From the NCBI GenBank assembly GCA_020310875.1, contig CM035430.1, positions 102,894,431 to 102,958,430 on the forward strand: a stretch of 64,000 bases of DNA, written 5' to 3'. Made by a program: the position numbers and the translations under genes. The stretch is from Ceratopteris richardii. Lineage: Eukaryota; Streptophyta; Polypodiopsida; Polypodiales; Pteridaceae. Positions 21,597-34,085 of the stretch are shown here, piece after piece (positions within the stretch are counted from its first letter, which is position 1; each line of letters opens with the position of its first letter). The notes below the pieces were generated by a model that made no database searches, had not been told where the DNA came from, and worked only from the letters and a program-made list of their open reading frames with translations.

Positions 21597-22376
21597 CCTC
21601 AGATTTTCAAGTCAGATTGCAGAGATCATTTCTCTCAGTGTGGTGCATCATTTTTAATGATTTAACTTGCTAAAGTTTTCTTTTAGAGTCTACTGTGTGC
21701 TCAAAAAATTTCATTGCTATTGAAGTTCTCAATTGTGAGCTATATTTAGTTGAAGTCAACCCCATCTGTCCATATTCACTTCTCTACAAATTTTTTATTT
21801 TTTTCGGTCAACTTGTTAGAGCTAGTTCTCCGCATGTACTACATCAAATTGCATGATTCAAAGCTGGTTGGATTCATCATACATCTATTATCAGCCTACA
21901 AAATTTCATAATCATTGAATATTGTAATTGTAAGTTATGATCATTTTTCTGCTCACTAGTCTAAGTACTATTGCAGCCCATGAAAATTGAGATGATGTCA
22001 TAGCTTGTTAAACTTCATTCTCATTGTGTGATTCACTATTTCTGATGAGATTACTCTTGAAATTTAGCGCTCTAAGTCAATTAGAGTTACCCACAGGGAA
22101 TTAAGCTAATTGCTACTGTTCTCGGAGAATTATTCAAAACACTCGACAGGTGTATGAATCAAAATAGCATGTTTTTCACCTCTGAATTAATTCAAGCTCA
22201 TCTGTTTTGATCTATCTTTTTGAGATTGATCTTCCAAGGTACATAGGGTGTCTAGCACATCCATTGGCAAGCTAAAAAGGCCCACCACATACTCCTAGAG
22301 TTCATTTGGCTAGTGTAGATCAAGGATTTTGCAGCACCACTTCATCTTCAAGCACATATCTATCCATCTCTTCACA
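21597..22376 (+). repeat. Copia D 3' LTR, 5'-truncated
   Basis: Aligns with 3253 to about 4035 of the 5' LTR in reverse complement, from CTCAGATTTT to CTCTTCACA. About 480 bp of the LTR start is missing. The end touches the TTCTC target duplication. Confidence 0.85.
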
Positions 22377-22381
22377 TTCTC
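22377..22381 (+). other. Target-site duplication of copia D (right)
   Basis: TTCTC, matching 4513-4517 in reverse complement. Element C coding sequence (minus strand) continues at 22382. Confidence 0.8.
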
Positions 22382-23320
22382 TTACTTGAATAGGTGCATA
22401 AATCATCTACGTAGACTTCCATAATCTTCCTTAGGAATTCCTTAAATACGTGACACATCAACCTTTGGAATTTAGCGGGGCCATTTGTGAGCCCGAATGG
22501 CATCACTCTAAAAGCATAGACTTCCCATTCAGTTGCAAAAGCTATTTTATGTTGATCCTCAGTAGCGATGGCAACTTGGTTATACCCAGAGAATCCATCT
22601 AGGAAGCTATATACTTCCTTGCCTGCATCTCTTTCCAAGAGATGGTCAGTGAATGGTAATGGGTAGCTATCATGGATAGTGGCTTCATTTACTTTCTTTA
22701 GGTTAATACACACTCTTAATTTTCCATTCTTATTTGGTACTACCACTAATAGTGACACACATTCAGTGTGCTCTATCTCGTAAATGAATTTGGCTGCTAA
22801 CAATTTGTCTATCTCCTCCTTAATTTTTGTCGAACAGACATCATTGTATGTGTAAGGGCATTGCTTTGATGGTTTTGCATCAGGTGTCATTGGGATTCTA
22901 TGGGAGCAAATGGATGGGTCTACCCCCTTGAGGTCTTTGTAGGTCCATGCAAATACATCCCGGTATTCTCTAATTAGAGTTATCAGTTCTTCTTCCTCTC
23001 CAAGTGACACTTCTTTTCCAATATACATACATCTCTCTTCTCCTTCTTCTAGGGTCACTATCACTTTCTTATTTTGTTCCTTATTATCATAAGCTTCTCC
23101 TTCTTTGGCTTCCCTTTTTGGCAATTGAATAGCTATTTTCCTCTCTTCTACTTCATATCTTTTGAAGTGTTTCAGGACTTCAAAAAGATCTAGGGATTGT
23201 TCTGTCTTATCTAATGTTTCCTCATCGTCTGGTCTTGACTGAGCTGCTTCTATCACCAATACCTTGGGTGTTTCTTCTTCGTTCTTGGCCTGGATTTCCT
23301 CTAAATACCATTCCTCTTAA
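22382..23320 (-). pseudogene. Element C reverse transcriptase, N-terminal part
   Basis: Open from 23259. It shows DVFAWTYKDLKGVDP, KIKEEIDKLLAAKFIYEIEH, NGKLRVCINLKKVN, SFLDGFSGYNQVAIA, MPFGLTN and the catalytic VYVDDLCTY, all near-identical to element F. A Trp-to-Cys change occurs in the HTEWVSP block and Pro-Lys to Pro-Asn in the VVVPKK block. It stops at the copia D insertion. Confidence 0.85.
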
Positions 23321-24880
23321 TCCAATTCTAGCTCCATCTCTATGCTTATGTACTCCTCCCTCCATTCCTTTTCTTGTAATTCTCTTTCTTCTATTTCTTG
23401 AAGGATTACCATGTAGAGACTTACATCATAACCTTCTTCATCCACACATCAATTCATGATTAATACTTCCTCATTTATGCACACATCTAAGGTGGCGAAA
23501 ATCATCCATCCATCCGTGTGGTTCAAATGCTTCATCAGGAAAAATTTGAGGCATGTACATGGGATCATCTATGGGTCGGTAATTTTGATGTCCGATTGGC
23601 CATAATTGAGTTTTATTCTCCTCCTCTTTTGCCTCTTTTCCCATCCATAATTGAGCATCTTTGTGCATCCACGATTGGTCACTCAATCTTGCACTATGAA
23701 CTGACAAATCGTCCTCTTCTTTGTGTATAGGATTCCATTGTAGTGGGGGCACATCCCTATATGAAAATGTATGTAAATTTATCTTTGCAGTGGTCCCGTG
23801 ATGTTCTCTTCCCCATTCTTGTACTACCTTGAGTTGTCTCATAAAAGGTCATCCTAATATCATTTTGTAATTATTGGCCTTTCCAAATTGACATATAGCT
23901 AGAGTGAGTTTGAATTCTACTCCACAGGTAGTCAGCTTAATCTTCTCCAATATTCCTAGGGGTCTTTCCACGTGGCCATCTGCTAGTTGTAGCTTCATAC
24001 GTGTTGGTCATAGGGCTGGTTTTCCTCATTTTTCCAAATCTCTTTGGTGGCTATGCCTACACCCACCCCGGTGTCTAAGACGGCTTTAGTCATATATCTA
24101 TTAAATGTGATAGGTATGCACGTATTTCCTTTATTTCCTTCACTGGATTCTCCAAATTTATCAATTGGGATTTGAATGGTAGATGGAACTTTAGTCTCTC
24201 TCCTTTCCTTCATAGGCTCTTCAGATTCTATTCTCAAATGTCCCGCTAATTGTTTCCACAATTGTGGTTTGGTTCATAGTAATTCTTCTATTGTCAAGAG
24301 GCATTGTACCTTAGTCTTCTTGAGCTCTGATAAGTTGTGTGATGTCTTATCTAAAGACCCATCTTCTTTGCCTCGAATCGTAGGAGCATGAAATACTACT
24401 GATCCTTTCTCGTATTCTCCCATATAATTAGGTAGCATGGAAAATCTATGCACTTCTTCTCTATTACGGTCTAACATGGAAACTTCTTCCTACACTTCTT
24501 CTATATTTGGCATTGGTTGGGTTTTCCCAATGTCTAGCTCTTCGAAGGGTGGTGTCAAGCTCTCATTCTTTTTCCATCATTCTTCCTGGATCTTGGCCCA
24601 CAAGTCTTGTGGCCAATTGGCTTCTAGCTCTAGAATTACAGAAAACTGTTCGGCTAGGTTACTCTATTGTTGTTCTTCACTATGTTCCTCTTTAGGAAAT
24701 CTTGTTTGTTTTCAATCGTTACTTTCCATACACCCATTGAATTGGCTTTCAGGTATTCTTGTCTCTGGAAGGATTGGGATAGTCTTTTCTAGTGTGTTTT
24801 GAGCTACCTCTATGAGCTTCCTACATGTTGCCAGTCTCTCCTTTTCTAGATCTCCTTGTGGGTAGAGTTTCTCATGTTGT
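23321..24880 (-). pseudogene. Element C protease and flanking linkers
   Basis: Protease active site VLDTGVGVGIATKEIW near 24070-24100, with the canonical D-T-G that element F has as D-S-G. A second block, RQLKVVQEWG (near 23838), corresponds to RQLQIVQDWG in F. Between and around are acidic linkers such as PDEAFEPHGW. Stops near 23870, 24270 and 24490 break the frame. Confidence 0.75.
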
Positions 24881-25910
24881 TCTATGTTTAGTCAGGTCGT
24901 GATTCTGGATTGGTAAGCTTTCAACCACATATCAAGGTCTTCTGGCACCGGATCTGCTAGAATTGACCCTAGTTTGTTTGGCCTCTGGGTTTGGAACTTA
25001 GGTGGCATGCTATCTTGCACTTCTTGTTCAGGAGGTTTCTTGCTTTCTTTTACATCTTTCTTGTCCTCTTTATTTTTCTTCTTCAGCCATTTATTCCTGA
25101 GTTTTTCCTTTCTAGTCTTCCAACTTTGTGTTTTCTTCATTTGGTTACTTTCTCGTGGGTCTTCTGAATCTTCTACTATCTGTATTTTTGGCTCTAGGCT
25201 CTTATCCAGTTCATGTTTAGGATCTAATTCTTTCATCACTTGTCCTTTAGATTGGGCTTGAGTAATATCTTTTAATGGTACTATGTATTCTTTATCCCTT
25301 CTTGATGATTCAATCACTTCTATTACATTGATCTGAGCAGTGTTATGAGTCTTATTGGGATTTTTCAAGAAATCCCTAAATAGATGTTCCTTTCCACACT
25401 CATTGCAGTACCCTTCCCATGTTCTAAGAGCTGGTGGGTTGTACGGAAATGTGTGTTGCCTTATGAAATGATCTCCTTCGCATCTATAGAATGGTCCCCT
25501 TGGTGCAGGTGGTCTAATAGGTGGTTTCATTGGTGCAGGTGCTTTAGGTGTAATGTACATCAAGTTCGCATATTCAAGTCCATAGGAATTATCATATCCT
25601 TCATAACTATAATGTGGTTGTTTGTATGTTTGGTCATACTCGACTAGATTGGTGTCATAACGGTAGTATTCTCCTTGGGTCTGCTCATATCCCTGATTTG
25701 TCATTTCTGCACTAGCTAAAGGTGTGGCTGGTACTATGGCTCTTTCCATGTTTTCCTCTCGTTGAGTGTATTTGATTGGCACTACATTATGTGGATGGGG
25801 TGGTTTTTGTCCTAACACTCGCTGTGGTTGTCCATAACCTCCTTGTTCATATGGTCTGGGTGCTCCTTGTGGCCCTCGATAAGGGTTGTATCTCGACATC
25901 TCTCTACCTT
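24881..25910 (-). pseudogene. Element C nucleocapsid-like region
   Basis: Open over 335 codons. Contains Gly/Tyr/Gln/Pro-rich sequence, a damaged knuckle FYRCEGDHFIRQHTF and a better one YCNECGKEHLFRDF, in which last Cys positions are altered, then a Lys/Glu-rich linker and LGSILADPVPEDLDMWLKAYQ, a block conserved in F (VGSVLADPTPEGLDMMFKAYQ). The role would be RNA binding during packaging. Confidence 0.75.
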
Positions 25911-27800
25911 TCTCTCTGGGAGGGTATCCATAGGGTTTATACTAGGGTTGAGTCATTGGCCTTGGTTGCCTATTAAATGGGCAATTTTTGGTAGTTTGGT
26001 TGGTATATTTTTGCTCAATATGACAATATAGGTTGGGTCCTTGAGGTGGCTAGCTATTGTATGGATAAGGTTGTTGTATGCCTAAACCTCCTCTTGTACA
26101 AGTATGGGATGGATTATCTCCACCATACACATTGCATCTCCTCAGCATTTGCATTCTCATTGGTGGGTTCTGGTAATTTCTCTATCCATGCTCTCCTAAA
26201 TTCTTAGCTACCAATTCTGCTAATTCCTCTACATTATTAGAACTCGTTGTCACGGTACTCCTAATGTATTCTAATTTAATGGAGCTTTTGTGCATTTTTG
26301 AGGTAGTCAGCTAGGTTCTCTTTTAGGTCAATGCATTCTTCGAGGCACTCACTCAATGTCTATAGCCATTTTACATCAAATAAGGTTCTGAGTGTTCCAT
26401 TAGTCAATCCATCCAAGAACAGAGATATCATCTTCTACTGTGAGGGTCTTTTTGTTACTGGGCATCTGTCGATATATTGGTTAAATCTCTGGGCAACTAT
26501 TTTTATAGTTTCATTTGGGTTTTGTTTAAAACTATGAATTAAGGGTGATGAATTGTGTTTAATCCCTCGCTTGGTAAATTCCCCAATAAATTCTCAAAAA
26601 ACTTGTTCAATATTTCCAAAATGATTTGGATCCAATGGTTGGAACCAAGTTAGGGTTGTTCCCATGAGGGTTAGTCCAAAGGATTCATATTGCACAAAGA
26701 AGTCATCCACTTGTTCTGCTCGCAACACTTGCTTGCATTCTGCTATATGCTCATAAGACTCTTCCGTGCCATCATAGTGATTTCTCATGCATTTAGCAAC
26801 TTGGATTGGTCTAAATCTTCTTACTGGTCCTGGGGGTCTGAGCATTATAGGAATTTTTGGTCTAATTGGATGCATTCTTGGTTGCACACCTGGTTGTGGC
26901 CTTGGTCTAACGGGTGGTCTATTCATGTTTCATATCCCTAGGTTGGTTTGGTTGTGCAAATGTATTCCTAGCATAGTGAATTGCACATGTTTTTGGGTGG
27001 GGATACTTCATTGACTCATTTGTCTTGACATTTTATTCTCCATTCCTTGATGGGATCCAAAAGGGTTGTGCGAGGTAGTTGCTTGCTCTCGAGGAGGGAA
27101 TCCATGCAACCCCATGTATTTCAATTGAGACCTATCAACTTCATCTACTGTCCAATACCTTCTTTGGTTTTGGTCTAGGTATGTGACTCTAGACTCATCC
27201 TCTGGATCCTTAAGCTCATATATAATCGTCGGGCTTATTTCTATTCCTCATGTGGGTGAATCAGTTTGTAAAAGTACGTATGACCCATGGATCAGATATA
27301 TGTCCAAAAGATAATCGTCTTGAGAAATCAAATCCCCTCTCAAGACTTGAGTCACCACAGGCTTGCCCCTTGGGGTAGTCATAGTGTCTTCATGAGTAGG
27401 TCTTCCTGAATTTCCTTGTCCTTCTAGTTCTCCTCTCTCATTGATCTGGTGAGCGTTTTCGGTCACTGCATAGATCTGGCCTAACTTTTCCATGTAAACT
27501 CCTCCCTCGTACTTGAATGTGGGTCTTGGAACTATTGCTAATTCTGTAGAGTTTACCATCCTTGCTACCGACCTATTTATGCCATCAAGGTAAATAGGGA
27601 TTCCTTGTCGATTAGTGGATACATGCTGCAAAGAGGTCTAGTATTCACCCTCTATGGTCAACATAAAGTTTTCTCTCGCAAGTGAACCATGCATGTCCTC
27701 TAAGGCCATGGGTAGTTCCTCCTCTGAGTCACTTGTCTCCAAGTAGATTGAGTGATGGCTTGCTTGGGCTGCACTTCCTACAAATGAGATGACACTTCTC
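25911..27800 (-). pseudogene. Element C gag, capsid part
   Basis: N-terminal block at 27631-27248 (TTPRGKPVVTQVLRGD) matches TPRGKSVLTRIMTP in F. The capsid-like block at 26926-26594 (HYDGTEESYEHIAECKQVL, LTWFQPLDPNHFGNIEQVF) matches the Gag domain of F. Sequence continues in broken frames to about 25950, including HSFKQNPNETI and RCPVTK. Many stops. Confidence 0.8.
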
Positions 27801-27914
27801 TAGCTACTTAGCACCCACCCTGATCTTAAGTTCATTCACCTTCTAGGTCCATATCTTCTCTCCTCTTTCCCTTAATTATATCTTCAATCACTCAAAGTTT
27901 ACTTTCAGTCTATC

Positions 27915-28450
27915 TGGGTTGTTTTGGACGATACTGCTCCAAGCGATACCTCACTGAGTGATACGATACCGCACTTGACATGATATGATACCAAGAGCTC
28001 ACCATGATATGATACCACTTATTGGCACGATATGATACTATTGAACAAGACGATATGATACTAGGTTTGCACTCGATACGATACCTCTGTCAGTCACGAT
28101 ACGATGCCAACTTCATGATACGATACAAGATTAACTCACAATATGATACTAGTAGTTAGGATGATACGATACCACTATGTGAACGATATGATACCGATCA
28201 GTGGATGATACAATACCTTGTCCTAGATGATATGATACCACCAAAATTATGGTGATATGATACTAAGAGCGGCATGATAGGATACCGGGTGGACCAGGAT
28301 ACCACATAAGGATCGCAATCCCGATACCAGCACTTGGTGATACACAATACCTTGATGGTATCACGATACCTCAAGGTGGTATGCACGATACGATACGAGG
28401 CGAGTATCGCGATACTAGGGAATTTCAGTATCCTGATACCAAAACTCAAC
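27915..28450 (-). repeat. Irregular repeats in element C leader
   Basis: About sixteen copies of a core reading GATACGATACC or GATATGATACC on the plus strand (GGTATCGTATC in sense), spaced irregularly by roughly 10-20 bp of unrelated sequence. They lie between gag and the primer site. The leader of F has an analogous tandem array with GGTATCGCGACA. Confidence 0.8.
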
Positions 28451-29077
28451 CGATGGTGATACTATAGCCAAAAGTGATTGAAACTCAGAAATTTTTAGTG
28501 CAAGGTGTGTGTTTCTCTCTCCCCTTGACTCTTAGCCCACTGTGCCACTCAAAAACTCACTCAAAACTTCTTGTCTCACCCTGCGATACTACATGTGTGT
28601 TTGGTCATGTTTGTGAGTGTTCTTTATATTTTCTGAGGTTCTAGAGTTGAAGAACTCACCTTCAAAAGTATCTTGCCTAAGCTTTATGCTCACAATGTTT
28701 GTTATGCACATGCTTGCCATGATATGACTTCCATGATACCAATACTTGTTCAAAACAAGTGACTAGAAAAATGACTATTTTTTGGGGTTTAAGGCCTTGC
28801 CTGCCCAAGTGTCTGAACTGAGCCAAAGTAGAAAATTTTTTTGGATTTTTTTCAAGGAGTCCTACTTCTCCTATCCTCCTCTCTCTTCCCTAAACCCTAA
28901 CTCTTTCTTCACTTCCTCACTCCTAAACCTAAACCTAAAAACTCATTAGACACACTCCTAAAGTGTGAAGTAACAAGTGCTGAAATACTTAATGACTTGC
29001 CACTAACTGAATTTGCCTCTACAAGTACGATTCATTCACTCCATAGCTATAACCATCACGAAGGCACCTTGGTTGGG
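28451..29077 (-). other. Rest of element C leader, no gene
   Basis: Non-coding by inspection. Contains a short CCCTAAACCCTAA (near 28893) and ACCTAAACCTAAA, too short to be telomeric. Confidence 0.5.
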
Positions 29078-29100
29078 CTTTCTCGGCAACGATGCCAAAA
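29078..29100 (-). other. Primer-binding site of element C, diverged
   Basis: Minus strand TTTTGGCATCGTTGCCGAGA aligns with TTTTGGCGCCGTTGCCGGGG of element F. It lies three bases from the LTR. Confidence 0.75.
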
Positions 29101-29103
29101 ACA

Positions 29104-30040
29104 TGTGTACCTAAGTGGTGAAGTCTAAAGGACTTGTGTCAATGAGATTGTACCTCAATCGCCCCACAAGTGCATATAATGGTGGATTAATACACATTTA
29201 ATTATCAATCTGTGAAATTAGACATACCAAGGGTATGAAGACATGCACACATGATGGTAAGTGAAGTATCAATGCTACAATGCATGTGATTTGTCTCAAC
29301 TACCTCTCCAACTCACTAACTCTCTAAAAACGCATGTCGTGATACCATTTACAGCACTAAGCACAAATTCGAATGTTTCTCTCAGCTCCGAACTCCAAAT
29401 ATGGTTAATAGCAAGTTCTTTTCGAAGCTCTCAATGAGACGCATCTAATCATTATATTTGTAGTCAAACCTACCAAACATGCTTCAAATTATGAGCAAAA
29501 TAGTGAATGTTGAGAAACACCAACACCTGCTCCACAACTCATCATGGCTCACACACACACTACAGTAGTTCAAAAGCGATGGGAAGGGGTAGACAACAAT
29601 CCTACACACATTTCAAGCATTGCACATACACATGATGGGAAGGGGTAGACAACAATCCTACACACATTTCAAGCATTGCACATACACAAAAGCTCTTGGA
29701 GAAGAAGATAATTAGTAAGAAAGAGGCAAATTCGAAAATTCTCCTTCGATTCTCACAATGGAAAAAAGTCCTTTACAAGAGTCACCAAGTGACTTATATA
29801 CATGTGCCCTAAAATTGGTCCTTTCACACAAGAGACTGGCACTTTTATTGAGAAACACTAATTTCCTACTATGTTACAAGGAATATGTTACAATCTTTGG
29901 GGTTTATGCATCTAGAGGACTCCTCTAGTGCGTTACATGGCTTTAAGGGATTTTCATAGGAATTTGAAAGAGAAATTTGTTTGAAAATTTTTGGAGCTCC
30001 CTTTTCTATGCTTCTTTACTCTGAAACACTACACATAGGC
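29104..30040 (-). repeat. 5' LTR of element C, outer end approximate
   Basis: The inner end is fixed by the primer site. A TATA-like TATATAAG lies near 29795 on the minus strand. The outer end (about 30037) is a guess from a possible TGTGTAGTG start; no second LTR is available to confirm. Confidence 0.45.
29578..29689. repeat. 56-bp tandem duplication in element C LTR
   Basis: Two near-identical copies of a 56-bp unit starting GATGGGAAGGGGTAGAC at 29578 and 29634. Confidence 0.9.
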
Positions 30041-30460
30041 CAAGATTATATAGCTTTTACAAGGGGAGTCAGTATAGATAAATGTAGTGTTTGGCTGAAT
30101 CTCCGAATAACATACAGCACCTCCAAAGGATAGGATTCAAGAATCGAGCTTATGACTACGATACCGCAATCATAACATGTGTTTATGTTCCATACAGTAT
30201 CCTCTACACACAATATGTTTCAAGATTCAGTAACACAATTCAGACTGAAAATGATGCATCGCTAGATTCTAGATTATTAATAGAAATGTTACAGACTTTG
30301 GTAAATATGATAAACTTTAGAAAAAAATACCATAATTGGCTTATAGAAATATATACTAAACTGTAAACATCATATACAGAACTCTGCTTCCTATCTTTAG
30401 ATTTAATTCCACACTATAGCATTCAACATTCATTGACAGTTTCCTAAGATAGTCTTTTTT
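30041..30460. other. Unassigned sequence
   Basis: AT-rich. A 91-codon plus-strand frame (30091-30366) has no feature I recognise and no neighbour to support it. Confidence 0.4.
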
Positions 30461-30479
30461 GCTCCGTAACTTCTGGACT

Positions 30480-31340
30480 ATCGTCAAAACCACTTGCACA
30501 TGGTTTTCATGCCCTTTCTGCACAAAGCCATGGGACTGAAAACATACACTTCTTCATGCAAGTCATCATTCAGAAATGAAATTTTAATGTCCAACTAATG
30601 TACATTCCAAGCATAGCTTCAAGTGCACAGATGCTATGAACAGTAGTCATTTGGCATGTAGGAGCAAAGGTCTCATCAAAATCAATGCCTCTTTCTTGAG
30701 CATAACCCTTTGCAACAAGCCTAGCCTTATACCTGTCAACTCTTCCATTATGCTTATGCTTCATCTTGTATACCCACTTAGTGTCAATGGCCTTCTTGCT
30801 AGGAGGAAAGTCACATAAAGACCAGGTACCATTTTTCATAATAGCATCATATTTTGATTGCATAGCAACCATACAATTTCCAGAATTTTATGCTTCATCA
30901 AATGAAATAGGCTCATTCTCATCACAGAGACTAGAGGCAGCCATAGCATAGCAATCTGATGCAAACGAAGTACCATGAGAGCTTGAACGAGTATGATATG
31001 ATAGAGGTGCATCTAATTCGCTGTCACACAAAGTCTACAACAGCCATTTTGGCATAGTTTTTGCCTCCTCAATATTTGTTCTCTCATCAACAAGTATCTG
31101 CATCAGAAATGGAATGATTTGCATCATCATATGAAACCTGTAAAGGCTGAGAAATTACTGCATGTGGATCAGAACTAGATTGTCCACCCGTAAAAAGAGG
31201 TAACAAAGTATCATACATATCTTTGAAGCTAACAGAAGTCTCCTTAGTACATTAAAGTAATGGCTGAATAGCATCTTCCACAAAAATAACATCATGGCTA
31301 ACTAGAATGCATTTAGTATGTGGATGATACAAACAATAGG
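30480..31340 (-). pseudogene. Copia I reverse transcriptase fragment
   Basis: IDTKWVYKMKHKHNGRVDRY, RLVAKGYAQERGIDFDETFAP and, in another frame, LDIKISFLNDDLHEEVY (near 30580) are reverse-transcriptase blocks. The part from 31340 to 30880 is the integrase-reverse transcriptase linker in broken frames. Catalytic YVDD is missing. Confidence 0.8.
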
Positions 31341-32330
31341 GCTTTGTTTTTAGAATTGTACCCAACAAAAATACATTTCACTGCTTTTATCATCCAATTT
31401 CTTGCATTGTTGTTCAGGCATTAATGCATATGCCAGACAACCAAAAACACGCAAGTGAGCAACAGATGGCTTACGACCATGCCAAGCCTCATATGGAGTG
31501 ATAGAATGCAATGCTTTAGTGGGACACCTGTTAAGTACATATGTTGCACACATAACAGCCTCAATCCAAAAACTATGTGGTAAAGCCTCACTCTTGACCA
31601 TACACCTTGCCATCTCCATGAGTGACTTGTTCTTCCATTCAGCAAATCCATTCTCTTGAGGTGTATATGGCACTGTACACTAATTTTTTATCCCACGTTC
31701 ATCCAGAAATGCATTAAAATTAGAAGACATATATTCCCCCCTCGATCAGAACGGAGGATGCCCATTTTACATGTTGATATATTTTCAGCCAAAACTAGAA
31801 ACTATTTGAAACACATAAACACTTTTGACTTTACTTTCAATGGATATACCCATGCATGCCTGGAAAGAGAGGGTATATCATCAATGAAAGTCATGAAGTA
31901 AAGATAGTTTCCAAAAGAGGGTGTCTACATAGGACCATAGACATCACTGTGAACAAGCTGTAATTTTTTAGTAGCTCGAACTAAACCATCTTTTGAGAAC
32001 GATGGAATGCTGCATTTTGCCCAAAATATAGCCTTTACAAACATGTTCACCAGATGCCTGAAGTTTGGGTAGAGAGGACACCATTTCAGATTTCTGTAGG
32101 CATAGCAAACTAGAAAAAATCAAATGACCAAAGTGTGCATGCCAAAGCTTTGCATGTGATAAAGCTTGAGAATCACGTACTACACAACCATAATCATTCA
32201 CAAATTTTTCATAGTCTATGAGCTTGTATAGCCCATGACATAAAATTCCAGAGGCAATAATGACATCGTCATTTGACAGATCATGAACTATACATCTGTC
32301 ACCAACAAATTTCACAACGAAGCCAATCTT
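31341..32330 (-). pseudogene. Copia I integrase, interrupted
   Basis: Pre-integrase region LWHAHFGHL near 32140. The core is in shifted frames: an FIDD-type block near 31890, a SDRGGEY-type block near 31740 and PQENGFAEWKNKSLMEMAR near 31655. YEAWHGRKPSVAHLRVFGC lies near 31460. Stops and frame changes near 31960 and 31680. Confidence 0.8.
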
Positions 32331-33100
32331 GGCTAAAGCTAAAACTGATAACAGATTCTTCTTGATCCTTGCTACAAATGAAGCATCCGAAAATCTAAAA
32401 GAACTACCATCAACAGTACTCTAAATGATCTTACCCACTCCCATGATAGGATAAGAGGAGTTGTTGGTGCATGTGACAGTATTGCCAGTAGGGGTAGGCT
32501 CAAGTGAAGTGAAGAAACTATGCTGCGAGGTAATATGTTTGGTTGCCCCACTATCAAAGTACCAAACATTTGAGTCTCCTACAAACATACACTGTTCATG
32601 AGAAGATGGGTGGCGCATGTGACAGTATTGCCAGTAGGGGTAGGCTCAAGTGAAGTGAAGAAACTATGCTATGAGGTAATATGTTTGGTTGCCCCACTAT
32701 CAAAGTACCAAACATTTGAGTCTACTACAAACATACACTGTTCATGAGAATATGGGTCATAACTGCAAACAGTGGTAAATGCCCATTCTTCATTCTGCAC
32801 AAGATTAGCAGACTCTATTTTGGGTGTAGAGGCCTCTACAACAACCATTCTAGCCTCTTTCTTACTTGCCTCTTTAGCAACCAGTTTTGGAAAACTCTTT
32901 ATGACATGCTCATTTCCTTTAGAGTATTTGCAAAACAATTTCTACTTTTCTGTTTTCTTCTCATCTCTGTCATCCTTCTTTGATTGTGCAGAATTAGTAG
33001 ATTTTTGCTTACTAGTAGAAGAGCTCCATTTACCTTTGCCCTTCTGACTAGCCAGGAAAGCTTGATCTACAACATGCATAATGGATCTGTTTTGCCTAGA
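32331..33100 (-). pseudogene. Copia I protease region with duplicated active site
   Basis: The block VWYFDSGATKHITSQ occurs twice (near 32570 and 32715) because of a 146-bp tandem duplication. Upstream sequence is Lys/Ser-rich nucleocapsid in broken frames. The duplication is not a multiple of three, so the two copies are in different frames. Confidence 0.8.
32469..32752. repeat. 146-bp tandem duplication in copia I
   Basis: GCATGTGACAGTATTGCC starts at 32469 and again at 32615; the copies differ at few bases. Confidence 0.9.
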
Positions 33101-33777
33101 CTAATCTTCTTGCAACAGAACAGAGACTAAGTCCTCAAATGTAAAGGCATTTGGATTTCCTTTCATCATGAAACAAAGAGTAGAAGCAAAACTCTCATAT
33201 GAATCAGGAAGATCATTCAAAATAATTTGCACAAGTGAACTGTCGGGCAAGATATCATTAGCAGAAAAAATTCCTTCAAATCTTTGATCTTTGTTAAAAA
33301 TTGTCCATGGAATCTCCTTCATTCATGTTCTCCCTCTCCAACTTTTTTTTTGAGGTAAGCAACACGAGCCTCATTCCTTGCCTGGAATAAAGTGGTAACT
33401 GTATCCCAAGCATCCTTAGTTGTTCTACAAGAGGGAATGTGAGGAATAATGGCACATTTGACAAACAAGGTTATCAATGCATGTGTATGAGCATCTTTGC
33501 CATCACAATGAATTTTCTCTGTAGTAGGTGCAATAGGAACCTGAGCACAAACAGGAACATGAAGAATATCGCCATCTTCAACACCGTCTGTGTCACCTTC
33601 GACAAATATGTTTCCAGATGAAATAGGAAGTTTTTCAACAGCTTGCACAATATTCCACATTCCTTTTGCAACCAATACATGATGCATCATATAAGCCCGT
33701 AATGGGTAATTGGTACCATCCAGCTTATCCTCAACAGCCAACATACAAAATACATCACTACTTTCAGCCATGGCCAC
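33101..33777 (-). pseudogene. Copia I gag
   Basis: ATG at 33777; residues LAVEDKLDGTNYPLRAYMM and CRTTKDAWDTVTTLFQARN are copia Gag blocks. A frame change near 33320 leads to the block with IILNDLPDSYESFASTL and FTFEDLVSVLLQED, the usual end of the Gag domain. Confidence 0.8.
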
Positions 33778-34071
33778 TCAAAAAGTTGAACATAATACCC
33801 TTGAGTTCTACTAAACCTGTAGTAGACTTCGAGATGCTTATATTGGTGAACAAAAACCTATATATATCTTTGTCACAAAAAGATGAACTTGCTTGCATAA
33901 GCACTGGATAATGTGTTCAGAGGTCAAAACGAGCTGAGATCATGATTTTGGCACCACATAGCAAAGCAGTTTTGAACTCCTAATCACCTTGATTATGCTC
34001 ACCAATTTTCATGCGATTCTAAAACTATGATCAGAGAGGTGTTGACAACGTCTTAGATGAAGCGACAACCT

Positions 34072-34084
34072 GCTCTGATACCAA
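34072..34084 (-). other. Primer-binding site of copia I
   Basis: Minus-strand TTGGTATCAGAGC, one base from the LTR end. Confidence 0.85.
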
Positions 34085-34085
34085 T

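Larger units (their letters stand above)
22382..30040 (-). mobile_element. Gypsy element C, 5' part (LTR, leader, gag, protease, reverse transcriptase)
   Basis: On the minus strand: LTR (from about 30040), primer site, repeat-rich leader, gag, protease and the first part of reverse transcriptase, ending at the copia D insertion after YVDD. The rest of the element is at 4518-7743. Many stops and frame changes show it is old. Domain order and sequence follow element F. Confidence 0.85.

Noticed and set aside
755-22376. Copia halves as two unrelated insertions
   Set aside because: Matching duplications and continuation of the same reading frame across both split sites fit one element divided by insertion and inversion.
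28880-28945. CCCTAAACCCTAA as a telomere trace
   Set aside because: Only about two units, inside an old element's leader.
30091-30366. 91-codon plus-strand frame
   Set aside because: No recognisable domain and no context; AT-rich sequence gives such frames by chance.
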